64,000 nucleotides of DNA from CAWKMN01 sp963850765 (GCA_963850765.1 CAWKMN010000006.1:1-64000); one strand, 5' to 3'; shown: positions 29,446-38,674, counted from the first letter of the stretch. Numbers and translations: made by a program. The notes: generated by a model from the sequence alone, not told the origin.

Positions 29446-30312
29446 TTATCCTTTCGTCGCGCCCGCCGTCAGCCCGGCGACGAAATAGCGCTGCAAGAAG
29501 AAAAACAGCACGATGATCGGCATGGACACCATGACCGAACTTGCCATCAGCTCGCCGTAACGGATCCCATACTGGCCCTGGAAATCGGCCATGCCCACCG
29601 AGATCGTGCGCATGTCGGTGGTGGTGGTAAAGGCCAGCGCGAATAAGAACTCCTGCCAGGTGACGACGGCGATCCACACGGCGGTGGCCGCGATGCCGGG
29701 CCGGGCCAGCGGCACCACCAGCCGCCAGAACGCCTGCAAGCGCGTGCAGCCATCGACCATCGCCGCCTCTTCGAGATCGCGCGGGATGTTCTGAATAAAC
29801 CCGCGCAGCATCCAGATCGACACGGGCAGGGTGAGCGTCATATAAGCCAGCACCAGCGCCGGATAGGTGTTGATGAGGTCGAAGCTGTTCATGATCTTGT
29901 ACAGCGGGATGATCATCGTGGCGACGGGGAACATCTGCGCCAGGATGATCAGAATCAGGATCAGGCGCGCGCCCCGGAACCTGAAGCGCCCGAAGCCATA
30001 CGCCGCCAGCAGGCCGATCGTGATCGACGCGATCATCGTCAGCAGCGACACGATCGTGCTGTTCAAAAAGTAGCGGCGAAATTCGGGATAAAACGCGTTC
30101 TCGTAATTCTCGAAGGTGGGGTTGTGCGGCCACAGGCGCGGCGGGATCGAAAACGGCTCGCTGGCCGGCTTGATCGACACGCTGAACATCCACAAAAACG
30201 GGATCAGGATGATAACCGCCAGGATCACCTGGAGAGCGATCAGAATGCCGCTGCGGACGATCTTCTGCTGGCGGCGCTGACGCCGCACGAGGGTTACGCT
30301 GGTTGTCGTCAT
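29446..30312 (-). CDS. Sugar-type (CUT1) ABC transporter permease, MalG-like
   Basis: A 288-residue inner-membrane permease with six hydrophobic segments. The cytoplasmic EAA loop that docks the ATPase reads EEAAMVDGCTRLQAFWRLVV followed by PLARPG. The N-terminal FLWMFSVSIKP is typical of MalG/UgpE-type subunits. The ATG at 30312 lies one base after the stop of the other permease gene, and an upstream in-frame extension would overlap it, so 30312 is chosen. The pair forms the membrane channel for the substrate delivered by the binding protein at 31511-32752. No ATPase (msmX/ugpC type) is encoded in the window; these systems often share one encoded elsewhere. Confidence 0.93.
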   Translation of the reverse strand: MTTTSVTLVRRQRRQQKIVRSGILIALQVILAVIILIPFLWMFSVSIKPASEPFSIPPRLWPHNPTFENYENAFYPEFRRYFLNSTIVSLLTMIASITIGLLAAYGFGRFRFRGARLILILIILAQMFPVATMIIPLYKIMNSFDLINTYPALVLAYMTLTLPVSIWMLRGFIQNIPRDLEEAAMVDGCTRLQAFWRLVVPLARPGIAATAVWIAVVTWQEFLFALAFTTTTDMRTISVGMADFQGQYGIRYGELMASSVMVSMPIIVLFFFLQRYFVAGLTAGATKG

Positions 30313-30313
30313 C

Positions 30314-31264
30314 TTAGAGCACCTCCGAGCGCCGCAGTTCCCGCAGATAGAGCACCGCAAAAACCGACAGCACCAGCACCGCGATCACGCCATAAGCCGA
30401 CGCCCGGCCAAAGTTGCCGGACTCGCGGAACGCGGTCTGGTAGATGATTGTTGGGAAGATATGCGTTTTCTTCAGCGGACCGCCCGCCGTCGTCACCCAG
30501 ATCAGGTCAAAATAGTTGAATGTCCAGATGGTGGTGAGCAGAAAGTTCAGACGGATAATGCCCGCAATCGCCGGGATGACGACATGGCGGAAGCGCTGCA
30601 TCGCGTTCGCGCCGTCGATCTGTGCCGCCTCGACCTGCTCTTGATCCACACTCTGCAAAGCCGCCAGATACATCACCGTCGAGAACGGGAAGCCCTTCCA
30701 GATCGCGGCGACGATCAGCGCGGGCAGCGCGGTATCCGTCTGCGCCAGCCAGCCGATCTTTTCGTCGGTGATACCCGCTCCGATCAACATGGAGTTGATC
30801 AGGCCCAACTGCGGATCATACATGAATTTCCACAGGATCGCGTTCACCACACCGGGCAGCACCCAGGGCAGCAGCACCAGCGCACGCATCACCCCGCGGG
30901 CGGGGAGCCTCTGATCCAGCAGCAGCGCGCTGGCCAGCCCAAAGATGTTCTGAAAAAGGACCACGCCAATCGTCCAGTAAAGGGAATTGGTGAGGATCTG
31001 CTTAAAAACAGTATCGTCAACCAGATTTTGATAATGTTCCAGGCCGATATAGATCTGTTCGGGATTCGGGTTGAGCCAATCGCCTTTTGACGTTTTATAC
31101 AGGCTCTCGCTAACGGCCTTAACCATCGGGAAATACATCAGGATCGCTACCAGCACAACAGCCGGAAGGATGAACAACAGCGCCAGCCGGAGATCGCTGT
31201 TGATATGAAAACGGCCCGGTCGGACAGGCCTTGCGGTGGGGATCGTTGAGGGCGTGCTGGTCAT
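30314..31264 (-). CDS. Sugar-type (CUT1) ABC transporter permease, MalF-like
   Basis: A 316-residue membrane permease with about six helices: LALLFILPAVVLVAILMYFP opens the membrane domain. Its EAA loop is QVEAAQIDGANAMQRFRHVV followed by IPAIAG. The sequence SLYKTSKGDWLNPN and FVGLEHYQNLV-like segment between helices are normal for MalF/UgpA subunits. The intact start MTSTPSTIPTARP and one-base spacing to the next permease define a tight operon with the binding protein gene upstream, interrupted only by a repeat copy. The substrate class, probably a sugar or glycerol derivative, is inferred from family only. Confidence 0.93.
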   Translation of the reverse strand: MTSTPSTIPTARPVRPGRFHINSDLRLALLFILPAVVLVAILMYFPMVKAVSESLYKTSKGDWLNPNPEQIYIGLEHYQNLVDDTVFKQILTNSLYWTIGVVLFQNIFGLASALLLDQRLPARGVMRALVLLPWVLPGVVNAILWKFMYDPQLGLINSMLIGAGITDEKIGWLAQTDTALPALIVAAIWKGFPFSTVMYLAALQSVDQEQVEAAQIDGANAMQRFRHVVIPAIAGIIRLNFLLTTIWTFNYFDLIWVTTAGGPLKKTHIFPTIIYQTAFRESGNFGRASAYGVIAVLVLSVFAVLYLRELRRSEVL

Positions 31265-31306
31265 GAGTGTGCCTTTGATCGTCCTACAGCGTGTGTAGAA
31301 AGCTTA

Positions 31307-31434
31307 TTTACCCCTCCCTAAATCCCTCCCCGCACGCGGAGAGAGACTTCATCACCTGAAGCCTTGTTCGTCCCCCTTCTCTGCTTGCGGGGAAAGGGGG
31401 TGCCGACCAAAGGTCGGACGGGGGATAGGGGTAA
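31307..31434. repeat. Type A interspersed hairpin repeat with extended flanks
   Basis: Begins TTTACCCCTCCC and ends GGGGGATAGGGGTAAA; the flanking bases extend the inverted repeat to GAAAGCTT on one side and AAGCTTTC on the other. Inner hairpin CCGACCAAAGGTCGG. Located between binding-protein and permease genes of the same operon. Confidence 0.85.
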
Positions 31435-31510
31435 AGCTTTCCGTGCTGAGCCTACGGGAATTGTCCGCCCGGCAGCAGACCGGGCAGACAGATCAGGTGT
31501 TACGGTACTT

Positions 31511-32752
31511 TTATTCGGCAGCCAGGGCGTCGATCTGCTCGCAGGCTGCGGCGACGGCATCGGTCACCGAGGTGCCGGTCACGATGGCCTGCATCATTTC
31601 CTGCTCGATGGTCGAAACCTGCAGGTATTCAGGCGACAGCGGACGCGGGCGGGCGTTGTTCAGGTGCTCCAGGATCAGCTCCGGCCCCTTGCGGTTTTCC
31701 GTCAGGAACGCGTTGGCCGCTTCGATATTGGCCGGGATCAGGTCCACGACCTGCCCATTGATCTCAGGGCTGGTCATGAACTCGATGAACTGCCAGGCTT
31801 CTTCCTTGTGCTGCGACGCCTCGTAGACCACGAGGTTCCAGCCGCCGAGCGTGCCCACCGGGGTCTTGCCTTCGGGGGCAGTGCCGTTCACGAAGTCCCA
31901 GTCGAGCTCGCTGCTCTGAAGGCTGGGCTGTTCCAGGGCCGGCCACCACTCGGTCGCCAGCGAACCATTCAGGAACAGCTCGCGCATGCCGCCGGAATCG
32001 TTGTTGGCCGCGCCTTCGGGGGCGTAGGGCAGCAGCGTCACGAGGTATTCGAGCGCTTCAACCGCTTCGGGTTCGTCCAGCGCGCACGAGCCATCCTCGG
32101 CCAGCACGGAGCCGCCGTTCGAGTAGACAAACGAGTTCATCACCACAACGGTATCTTCGCCCAGGTGCGCGAACAGGCCGATGCCGTACTTGCCATTTTC
32201 AGCGTCGGTCAGTGCTTCACCGGCGGCCTTCAAGCCTTCCCAGGTGACAAGGCTCTGCGGATCGACACCAGCCGCATCGAGCAGCGCCTTGTTGTAGAAG
32301 GTGAACTGCCAGACATCGATGTTGAACGGGACACCCCAGACCTGATCCTCAAACGCGGCCGATGCCCACGCGCCGGGGAAGAAGTTCTCTTCCTTCACCG
32401 TTTCGGATCCGGCGATCATGTCATCCAGGGGGACGATCGCGCCGCCGGTGGCAAAACCGTAGTTCCAGATCTGGTCCACGGTCGAAACATCCGGGGGCGT
32501 GCCGCCGCGCACCGCGATCACCAGACGGTCCTGGTATTCGGTATAGGGGATGGTCACGACGTTCACTTTGATGTTGGGGTGGGTTTCTTCAAACAGATCG
32601 ACGGCGGCCTGCTGGTACTCGCTGAGGCCCGATAAGGTTTGCTGGTTATCCCAGAATTCGAGTGTCACGACTTCCTGGGCCGTAGCCATCGACAGGGCGG
32701 GGAGTGCCAGGGCTGCGATCAGCACCAAGACGAACAGAGTGCGCTTTTTCAT
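31511..32752 (-). CDS. Secreted sugar ABC transporter substrate-binding protein
   Basis: A 413-residue family 1 solute-binding protein. The signal peptide is MKKRTLFVLVLIAALALPAL with an AxA-type cleavage region (MATAQ) and no lipobox cysteine. The mature part starts VVTLEFWDNQQTLSG and contains TIPYTEYQDRLVIAVRGG, PPDVSTVDQIWNYGF and VWGVPFNIDVWQFTFYNK, all usual for binding proteins of CUT1 transporters. Start 32752 is chosen because AGAAAGG precedes it and the leader then begins with the signal peptide; an upstream extension is not signal-like. First gene of the minus-strand transport operon. It captures the ligand outside and delivers it to the two permeases. Ligand unknown. Confidence 0.95.
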   Translation of the reverse strand: MKKRTLFVLVLIAALALPALSMATAQEVVTLEFWDNQQTLSGLSEYQQAAVDLFEETHPNIKVNVVTIPYTEYQDRLVIAVRGGTPPDVSTVDQIWNYGFATGGAIVPLDDMIAGSETVKEENFFPGAWASAAFEDQVWGVPFNIDVWQFTFYNKALLDAAGVDPQSLVTWEGLKAAGEALTDAENGKYGIGLFAHLGEDTVVVMNSFVYSNGGSVLAEDGSCALDEPEAVEALEYLVTLLPYAPEGAANNDSGGMRELFLNGSLATEWWPALEQPSLQSSELDWDFVNGTAPEGKTPVGTLGGWNLVVYEASQHKEEAWQFIEFMTSPEINGQVVDLIPANIEAANAFLTENRKGPELILEHLNNARPRPLSPEYLQVSTIEQEMMQAIVTGTSVTDAVAAACEQIDALAAE

Positions 32753-32937
32753 AATTTGACCTTTCTGTTTCCTCTTCACAAAACTATTCGAACAAAGCAA
32801 AGGACGGCGTTGCTGATCTTGTGTGCAGTCTGCCTCCTTTCGCTAGTGACCCGGTTGGGCCGTAAACCGTGCAAGTAGAAGATAATCAGGAATAATGACG
32901 TCCGTTCACCCATACTACCACCGGAGAGCCGGGCCGT

Positions 32938-33049
32938 TCACCCCTCCCTATATCCCTCCCCGTAAACGGAGAGGGACTTCACCGATCCGGGCCGACTGCT
33001 CTCCCCTTCCCCTGGCTTGGCTGGGGGAAGGGGCTGGGGGTTAGGGGCG
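32938..33049. repeat. Type A-like interspersed hairpin repeat
   Basis: Contains CCCCTCCCTATATCCCTCCC, CGTAAACGGAGAGGGACTTC and CCCCTGGCTTGGCTGGGGG. It fills most of the 307-base gap 32753-33059. The remainder, including AT-rich 32760-32930, would hold the promoter of the binding-protein operon, but I cannot assign boxes confidently. Confidence 0.75.
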
Positions 33050-33059
33050 TCGTTTCTTC

Positions 33060-34766
33060 TCACTCGCGCCCCCCATTGAGTACCTGCCCCGCCACCATCA
33101 CGCGAATACCGCGCTGGTTAAAGGCGACGCGATGCGCCGCCTGCGCCCCGGCATCGGTGATCAGCGTGTGGACCTGACTCAGATCGCACACACGCACATT
33201 CGAGTCTACGCCGAGCACCGTGTGATCCGCCAGCACGACGACTTCCCGCGCCGCCGCGATCATCGCCTGCCGCATCTCTGCTTCGGCCAGATTCCTGGAT
33301 GAGACGCCAAAAGAAGACGAGACACCTCCCGCGACAATAAATACCTTGTCGGCGCGGATCTCGCGCAGCAGCAGTTGACCGCTTTGCCCGACAAATGACT
33401 GCGAGTCGCGGTGAAACTCGCCGCCGGTCAGGAGCACTTTGATATGCGGCAGGGGTTGGAGGGCCTGAAACACGGCCAGCGAATTGGTGATGACCGTCAG
33501 GTTCTGGGCGTTCCCCAGAAACTGCGCCAGGAAGCTGGTCGGCGTGCCGCTGTCCAGAATAATCGTGCTCCCATCGGTGACATAGGTGGCCGCCAGCTTG
33601 CCGATAATCCGCCGCAGATCGCGAATCTCGGCTTTGAGATCGGCCTTCACGTCTTCAACCGAGAGCGTCACCCCAACTTCGGCGGCGCGCGCCTGCATCG
33701 CGCGGGCGACGTTCTGATACCATTCGTGGGTGCGGTAGTGGATGACAAACGAAATCCGGCGGCATTGAGCGGCAGGCAGGGGCGTATGCCAGCGAGTCTG
33801 GTCCAGCCGATCCACCGCTTTAGGGTTCAGCGACCAGCCGCCGCTGCCAGGGATGTAATAATCGGTCAGGTTATCGGCGGTCAGCAGCGCGCTGGGCGTG
33901 ATCACGTCCGGGCCGATGTCTTCGCCGGCCCACAGGCGCAGCACCGCATCGATCCCCTGCCGCCCGACGACTTCGGGGAACAGCGCCATACACGCCTTGA
34001 GCGGGCCGCCATGCCAGAGGCGGTCAAACAGCGTTTTGCCCTCTCCGCCGATATTCACCGCCACCAGACTGTCCGGGTCGCGCGCCAGCTCCAGATACGC
34101 CTGGATGCCTGCCAGGATCAAATCGTCGTTGATGCCAAAGATAATGTTGACTTCCGGGTGAAGCCGCAGCGCATCCAGCGCGGCCTGATAGGCGTCGTTG
34201 TAGAGGCCGCGGCCGTCAATCGTAATGATGGACGCGCTGTCACCCAGGATATAGCGCAGACCCTCGGCAAAACCGGCGCTGCGCGTGCGCGTGTTATCCA
34301 GCACCATCTGCGAGATGTCCAGCACGCAGACATCCGGCCCCACGTTTTCCTGCGCGTATTCGCCTGTCCAGCGGCCCAGGCGAAAAGCGGCTTCGTAATT
34401 ATTCGGTCCGAGGTAAGTCGCGCCGAGAAAACTGCTCAATTCGGCCAGCAGCGGAATATGGTTGCGCAGGGCGCGCTCGCGCAGCGTGTGGACCGCCGAG
34501 TCCTGCACCGGGGCAAGGATGAGCGCGTCGGGGATGTTGATGGTCTGGTCACGGGCAGGGGGGACCGGGGTTTCGATGGCGGTCTTGTTCATCCGGACCG
34601 CGCCGCCATGCGTGCGCCGCAGCAGGTTACGCGCTTCGAGCCGCGTCAGGTCGCGCCGGATCGTAACTTCGGTGGCTGCGCAAGCATCGGCCAGATCGCG
34701 CACCGACACGACACCCTGCCGCTGCACCAGGGAAAGAATAAGGTCTTCACGCTCAGCCAGGAGCAT
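33060..34766 (-). CDS. DeoR-type regulator with inserted periplasmic-binding-like domain
   Basis: A chimeric regulator of about 568 residues, versus about 250 for a normal DeoR protein. The N-terminal DeoR helix-turn-helix is complete (QGVVSVRDLADACAATEVTI, then RRDLTRLEARNLLRRTHGGA). A region of about 270 residues follows that resembles a LacI/RbsB-type sugar-binding domain (ALILAPVQDSAVHTLRERAL, GPDVCVLDIS, INIIFGINDD-like, AVNIGGEGKTLFD). Then comes RISFVIHYRTHEWYQNVARA, which looks like the first strand and helix of such a domain, and finally the DeoR sensor domain (GKLAATYVTDGSTIILDSGT, GVSSSFGVSS). It is divergent from a UroD-ROK pair and adjacent to the ABC operon, so it probably regulates both. 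The first codon could instead be GTG at 34793. Confidence 0.88.
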   Translation of the reverse strand: MLLAEREDLILSLVQRQGVVSVRDLADACAATEVTIRRDLTRLEARNLLRRTHGGAVRMNKTAIETPVPPARDQTINIPDALILAPVQDSAVHTLRERALRNHIPLLAELSSFLGATYLGPNNYEAAFRLGRWTGEYAQENVGPDVCVLDISQMVLDNTRTRSAGFAEGLRYILGDSASIITIDGRGLYNDAYQAALDALRLHPEVNIIFGINDDLILAGIQAYLELARDPDSLVAVNIGGEGKTLFDRLWHGGPLKACMALFPEVVGRQGIDAVLRLWAGEDIGPDVITPSALLTADNLTDYYIPGSGGWSLNPKAVDRLDQTRWHTPLPAAQCRRISFVIHYRTHEWYQNVARAMQARAAEVGVTLSVEDVKADLKAEIRDLRRIIGKLAATYVTDGSTIILDSGTPTSFLAQFLGNAQNLTVITNSLAVFQALQPLPHIKVLLTGGEFHRDSQSFVGQSGQLLLREIRADKVFIVAGGVSSSFGVSSRNLAEAEMRQAMIAAAREVVVLADHTVLGVDSNVRVCDLSQVHTLITDAGAQAAHRVAFNQRGIRVMVAGQVLNGGRE

Positions 34767-34813
34767 CACTTGGGCCTGTTCAAAAAAGTTCACTTTTTTA
34801 CGTTTCTGTTTGA

Positions 34814-34880
34814 AGGGTATGATACTTGCCCGGTTTTGTCAAGTAGTCGGCTTGACAGAAACACAAAAACCATGTGAGAA
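34814..34880. promoter_or_regulatory. Divergent promoter pair sharing an inverted repeat
   Basis: TGTCAAG (34837-34843) and CTTGACA (34851-34857) form an inverted repeat around a 7-base spacer. Each arm contains TTGACA, one facing each way. Rightward, 17 bases separate it from a weak TGAGAA. Leftward, 17 bases separate it from TACCCT. This fits divergent promoters for the UroD gene and the DeoR-like regulator, with a shared operator and autoregulation. The -10 boxes are weak, so the promoter reading is tentative. Confidence 0.45.
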
Positions 34881-34994
34881 TGACAGCAAACAGGTTCAGT
34901 CAAAAACAAAAGAAAAAAAACGAACACACGGATCAGTCCATTAACACATCTCTGATCCTGGTCGGCTGATAAAGCGTTTTGAAAGGACATTTTG

Positions 34995-36176
34995 ATGAGC
35001 ACCTCACCTTCCCTGTCGTCCAAGCAGCGTATGATCACCGCCCTGTGCCGGGGTGTGCCGGATCGCCTGCCCGTTACGACGCACCACGTCATGCCCTATT
35101 TCCTCGAACGTTATATGCCAGGCACCGGAACGCAGGAGTTTTTTGACACGTTCGGTTTTGACCCGATCACGTGGGTGGTGGAGCACCGCCCCGATCCATC
35201 ACAGGGTGAATACTATGACCCAGAGCAGGGCGCGATCGGCTTTCTGGAAGCGCAGCGTGTAGCCACCGATAACTGGCGCATTCACGCCGAAGAAATCCCC
35301 AGCCAGGAATACCAGACGGTCCGTTATCGCTTCGTCACCCCCAAGGGCGAACTGTCGATGGTCCTGCAATCGAACGCCTACACCTCATGGGTATCGGAAT
35401 ACCTGATCAAAAACAAGCGCGATATTGAACTGCTGGCCGAATTCATGACCGTTCCCAAGTGCAATGTCGAGGCGGTCAACCGTGCCGCCGATGCGTTTGG
35501 AGATCGTGGGCTGGTACGCAGCCATATCGCAACCTTCGACGTGTTCGGGCAGCCAGGCACCTTTCAGGACGCGGCCTGTATCATGAAGCTGGAAGAGCTG
35601 ATCTACGCGGCCTACGACGATCCTGAATGGGTGCATGAACTGCTGGGGATCTTGCAGCGGCGCAAGAAAAGCTATATCGAGTCGATGAAGGGCGCGCGCT
35701 ACGATCTGCACGAGTTGGGCGGCGGCTCGGCCTCGTCCACCGTGATCTCACCGAAGATGTTCGAGCAGTTTGTCGCGCCCTACGACTCAGACCTGATCGC
35801 CACGGCGCACAGGGTTGGGCAGCGTATTGTCTACCACACCTGCGGCGGCATGATGCCCATTCTGGAGATGATCGCGGATATGGGGCCGGACGCAATGGAA
35901 ACGTTCACACCGCGCGACATGGGGGCTGATGTAGATCTGGCCGAAGCCAAGCGCCGCATCGGGGATCGCGTCTGCATGATCGGCGGGTTCGATCAATTCC
36001 ATTTCTTCACCGGCTGCACGCCCGAACAAACTCGTGCCGAAGTCCGGCGCTGTTTCGAGGCGGCCGGCGGCGGTGGTGGGTACATGATCTCACCCTCCGA
36101 TCACTTCTTCGATGCCGACCTGAAGCTGATCGAAGCGTTTGTGGACGAAGCGCGCCAATGCGTGTATTCGTCATAA
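34995..36176 (+). CDS. UroD-family protein, paralogue 2
   Basis: A 393-residue URO-D-fold protein. The barrel is recognisable from ITALCRGVPDRLPVTTHHVM, the HTCGG element in RIVYHTCGGMMPILEMIADM and the following METFTPRDMGADVDLAEAKR then CMIGGFDQ. The end (GGYMISPSDHFFDADLKLIE) has SPSDH where methyltransferase members carry a metal-binding cysteine. It is clearly diverged from the other two UroD-like proteins here, so it is not a recent duplicate. ATG at 34995 is preferred to the TTG just before it; GAAAGGA lies upstream. It is followed by a ROK kinase gene eight bases later, which suggests joint action on a sugar-derived substrate. Confidence 0.8.
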   Translation: MSTSPSLSSKQRMITALCRGVPDRLPVTTHHVMPYFLERYMPGTGTQEFFDTFGFDPITWVVEHRPDPSQGEYYDPEQGAIGFLEAQRVATDNWRIHAEEIPSQEYQTVRYRFVTPKGELSMVLQSNAYTSWVSEYLIKNKRDIELLAEFMTVPKCNVEAVNRAADAFGDRGLVRSHIATFDVFGQPGTFQDAACIMKLEELIYAAYDDPEWVHELLGILQRRKKSYIESMKGARYDLHELGGGSASSTVISPKMFEQFVAPYDSDLIATAHRVGQRIVYHTCGGMMPILEMIADMGPDAMETFTPRDMGADVDLAEAKRRIGDRVCMIGGFDQFHFFTGCTPEQTRAEVRRCFEAAGGGGGYMISPSDHFFDADLKLIEAFVDEARQCVYSS

Positions 36177-36183
36177 GCGCGGC

Positions 36184-37117
36184 ATGAGCACCCTGTGCGG
36201 GGCCGTCGATATTGGCGGCAGCAAGATCGCCTGCGGGGTTGTCTCTGGTGAGGGGCAGGTATTGGGGCAGACGTCCTTCCCCACCGAGCCGCACCGGGGA
36301 CCGGACACCCAGACGCGCCAGATCGCCGGGGCGCTCCGCCGGATGCAGGCCGAACTCAACCAGCCGCTCGCCGGGGTCGGGATCGGATGCACCGGCCCGG
36401 TGGACCCGGTGCGCGGCACGATTGAGGATGTGCCGTTTCTGCCGGGTTGGAATGGGTTCCACCTGTGCGATGGTCTGGCCGACGCAACCGGCGTCCGCGT
36501 GGTGATGGAGAATGATGCCGACGCGGCGGCGCTTGGGGAATACACCTTCGGAGCCGGGGACCGGCCAGCGCGATTTATGCTGGTGACGCTCGGCACCGGG
36601 GTTGGAGTCGGCATCGTGATCAACGGCACGCTCTACCGGGGCGCGCAGGGCTTCCACCCCGAAATCGGGCACATGACCCTCAGCCTTGATGGCCCGCTCT
36701 GCGAGTGCGGCCGGCGCGGCTGCTGGGAAGCTTATATCGGCGGGCAGGCGATGGCTGCCTGGATGCGCGACCAGCCTGCCATCCCCACCCATTGGCAGGT
36801 CCGGGATGCCTTCGAAGCCGGCGCAGGCGGCGATCCGCAGGGGCAGCAGGTGATTCAGCGTTATGCTCACTATCTCGGCGCGGGGCTGGCAAATCTGGTC
36901 ATGATCTTCGCGCCGGATGTGATCGCGCTGGCCGGGGGAATCATGGGCAGCCGCGCCCTGTTCTGGGACGCAGATGCTGCGGATCACGGCGCAGGGCTGC
37001 ACCTTTGTTCCATTTGACAGCGTGCGCATCCTGCCCGCCCAACTTGGCGAGTTTACCGGGCTGATCGGGGCGGCGTGCGCCTTTTGGCAGCGGACGAGCG
37101 TCATGCGCGACTCCTGA
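36184..37117 (+). CDS. ROK family sugar kinase, frameshifted near the end
   Basis: A ROK-family protein of about 310 residues when repaired. It begins with the phosphate-binding GAVDIGGSKIACGVV, has the GIGCTGPVDP element, ENDADAAALGEY for the catalytic Asp region, TLGTGVGVGIVIN and the zinc motif CECGRRGCWEAY. No helix-turn-helix precedes it, so it is a kinase rather than a NagC-like repressor. ROK kinases phosphorylate glucose, N-acetylglucosamine, mannose or similar sugars with ATP. An extra G near 36968 shifts the frame; reading continues as ITAQGCTFVPFDSVRILPAQ to a stop at 37117. Eight bases separate it from the UroD gene. Confidence 0.9.
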
Positions 37118-37195
37118 GCGGGGAATGGCTCGACAGCTTCCTTTATCCCTCGACTTTGCAGACACTGCAGGACACCGCCTGCTTACGTGTGATCC

Positions 37196-38294
37196 TCACC
37201 GCCAACAGCGGCATTCATCCAGCAGCACCAGATAGCTGTTCACCGGAACATAGTTGGTGACGGTATTGCCCGACCCCATCGCAAAGCGCCCCTCTGGCAT
37301 GCAGCGGTTGAGAATAGCGCGGATGTAGGCGCGCAGAGCCGGCTCGGGCAGCCGGGCCAGCTTATCCACATCGACGCCACCTAAGGTCGCGACCCGGTGT
37401 CCGTACCGCGCCTTAAAATCGGAAACCGGCAGGATCTCATCCTGAAACGAGTGATAACCGTCCACGCCGACCTCGTCGATCAGGGTGTCGAAAAGATCCT
37501 GCCGGAACAAATTGCCGCAGCTGTGCAGTAAAAAGAGCTTGCCGTGCCGGTGGGCGAGATCGGCATAACGTTTCAGCCAGGGCAGCACCAGATCGCGCAG
37601 CGCCGCCGTCGATACCAGCGTCGAGGTTTTGAAGCCCATATCGTCGGCATGGAAAATCGCGCCGACGCCGGGGTGATCGATCACCGCGCGGTAGAACGCC
37701 TCGACCTTTTCCCCCCAACGCTCAAAAGTGGCCCGGACGAGATCGGGGGCATCATACAGGAGGTAGGACAGGTTCTCGAAGCCGAATAGATTCTCAAAGA
37801 GGTGTTCAAAAAACGTCGCGCAGGCCGTGATCTTCATGCCGTCCGGCAGATGTCTGGCAGCATATTCGACATGGCGGGTATCGGGCTGGATCGCATCCCA
37901 CGGGAACCTCTCAAAGTCCTCCCACGAGCGGATGAGGCCATAACCTTCTTCTACCCAGCGGCGATCGCCGTCGGCCAGTGCGGCGGTGTTTTGGGTAATG
38001 CGCTTCATGGGGATCGGGGTGGTGGTGCCATCCGGCCCAGACCGGCACGGCGTCATAGCCGAGGCGGTAGTAGAGGTTGACCAACTGCCGGTAGTGCGGA
38101 TCCAGGGGGCAGAATTCCGTGCCATCTTCCCCGTCGAACCAGGGCGTGTCACCATACCCCTCCTGGATCGCCCGGAGCACTTCGCGGTCGATCCCCAGCT
38201 CGATCAAAGGGACCCGCCGGGGAGGTTGTGTACCTCTGAGAATACGCGCCCATTCGTCAAAGTTGGGCGCGGGGTGATCGAGCAGCACCTTCAT
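37196..38294 (-). CDS. UroD-family protein, paralogue 3, one frameshift
   Basis: A third URO-D-fold protein, about 365 residues when joined. The N-terminal part (LDHPAPNFDEWARILRGTQP) runs to VWAGWHHHPDPHEAH, where one base is missing near 38020. It continues as ITQNTAALADGDRRWVEEGY and stays open to the stop. HSCGN and LGGVDVDKL match paralogue 1 almost exactly, and the late AMGSGNTVTNYVPVNSYL parallels its YALGSGNSIPEYVPVDGYL. It is therefore closer to paralogue 1 than to paralogue 2. It is convergent with the ROK gene and may have its own promoter. Confidence 0.8.
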
Positions 38295-38360
38295 TCCGGT
38301 ATCCTTTCGAGCGGTCGATCAACTTGTCAGAGGTTCCTCTCGCACCCGGCGCGGCAGATT

Positions 38361-38480
38361 TACCTCACCCCTGGCAAGCGTCCCGCAAGCGGGCTGCTTG
38401 CTTTCCCCTCTCCACACGCGGAGAGGGGACTTTGGCCCCGCGCTCTCCCCTCTCCGTGGATGGAGGGGCCGGGGGTGAGG
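38361..38480. repeat. Type B interspersed hairpin repeat
   Basis: Bounded by ACCTCACCCCTGG and CCGGGGGTGAGG, with inner hairpins CCCCTCTCCACACGCGGAGA and CCCCTCTCCGTGGATGGAGG. The 380-base gap 38295-38674 has no supported gene. The rest of it should carry the promoter of the secreted-protein gene, but I do not assign boxes. Confidence 0.8.
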
Positions 38481-38674
38481 TTTTTAAAGGGTCTCTCAGG
38501 GCCAACTGTTCTCCATTGTACACCCAATATAAGAGGAACTCGTGCGGGTTGATTTTGTCCCTCACACAGATTCGGAGGCGAAAAATCCGCCGCGCAACTG
38601 CCTGCGTATGATATTCCCACTTCGTAATGCGTTTATTTAGACAGAAATGAAGTGAGGATATAAGGAGTGAGAAC

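Noticed and set aside
31364..34877. Long plus-strand readings opposite the sugar-binding protein and the DeoR-like gene
   Set aside because: They are antisense shadows of two clear genes on the minus strand, with low-complexity Arg-rich translations and no domain.
27100..38294. UroD-like genes as hemE of heme biosynthesis
   Set aside because: They lack the Arg-rich porphyrin-binding start, are diverged from each other and sit in a sugar-transport regulon; no other hem gene is nearby.
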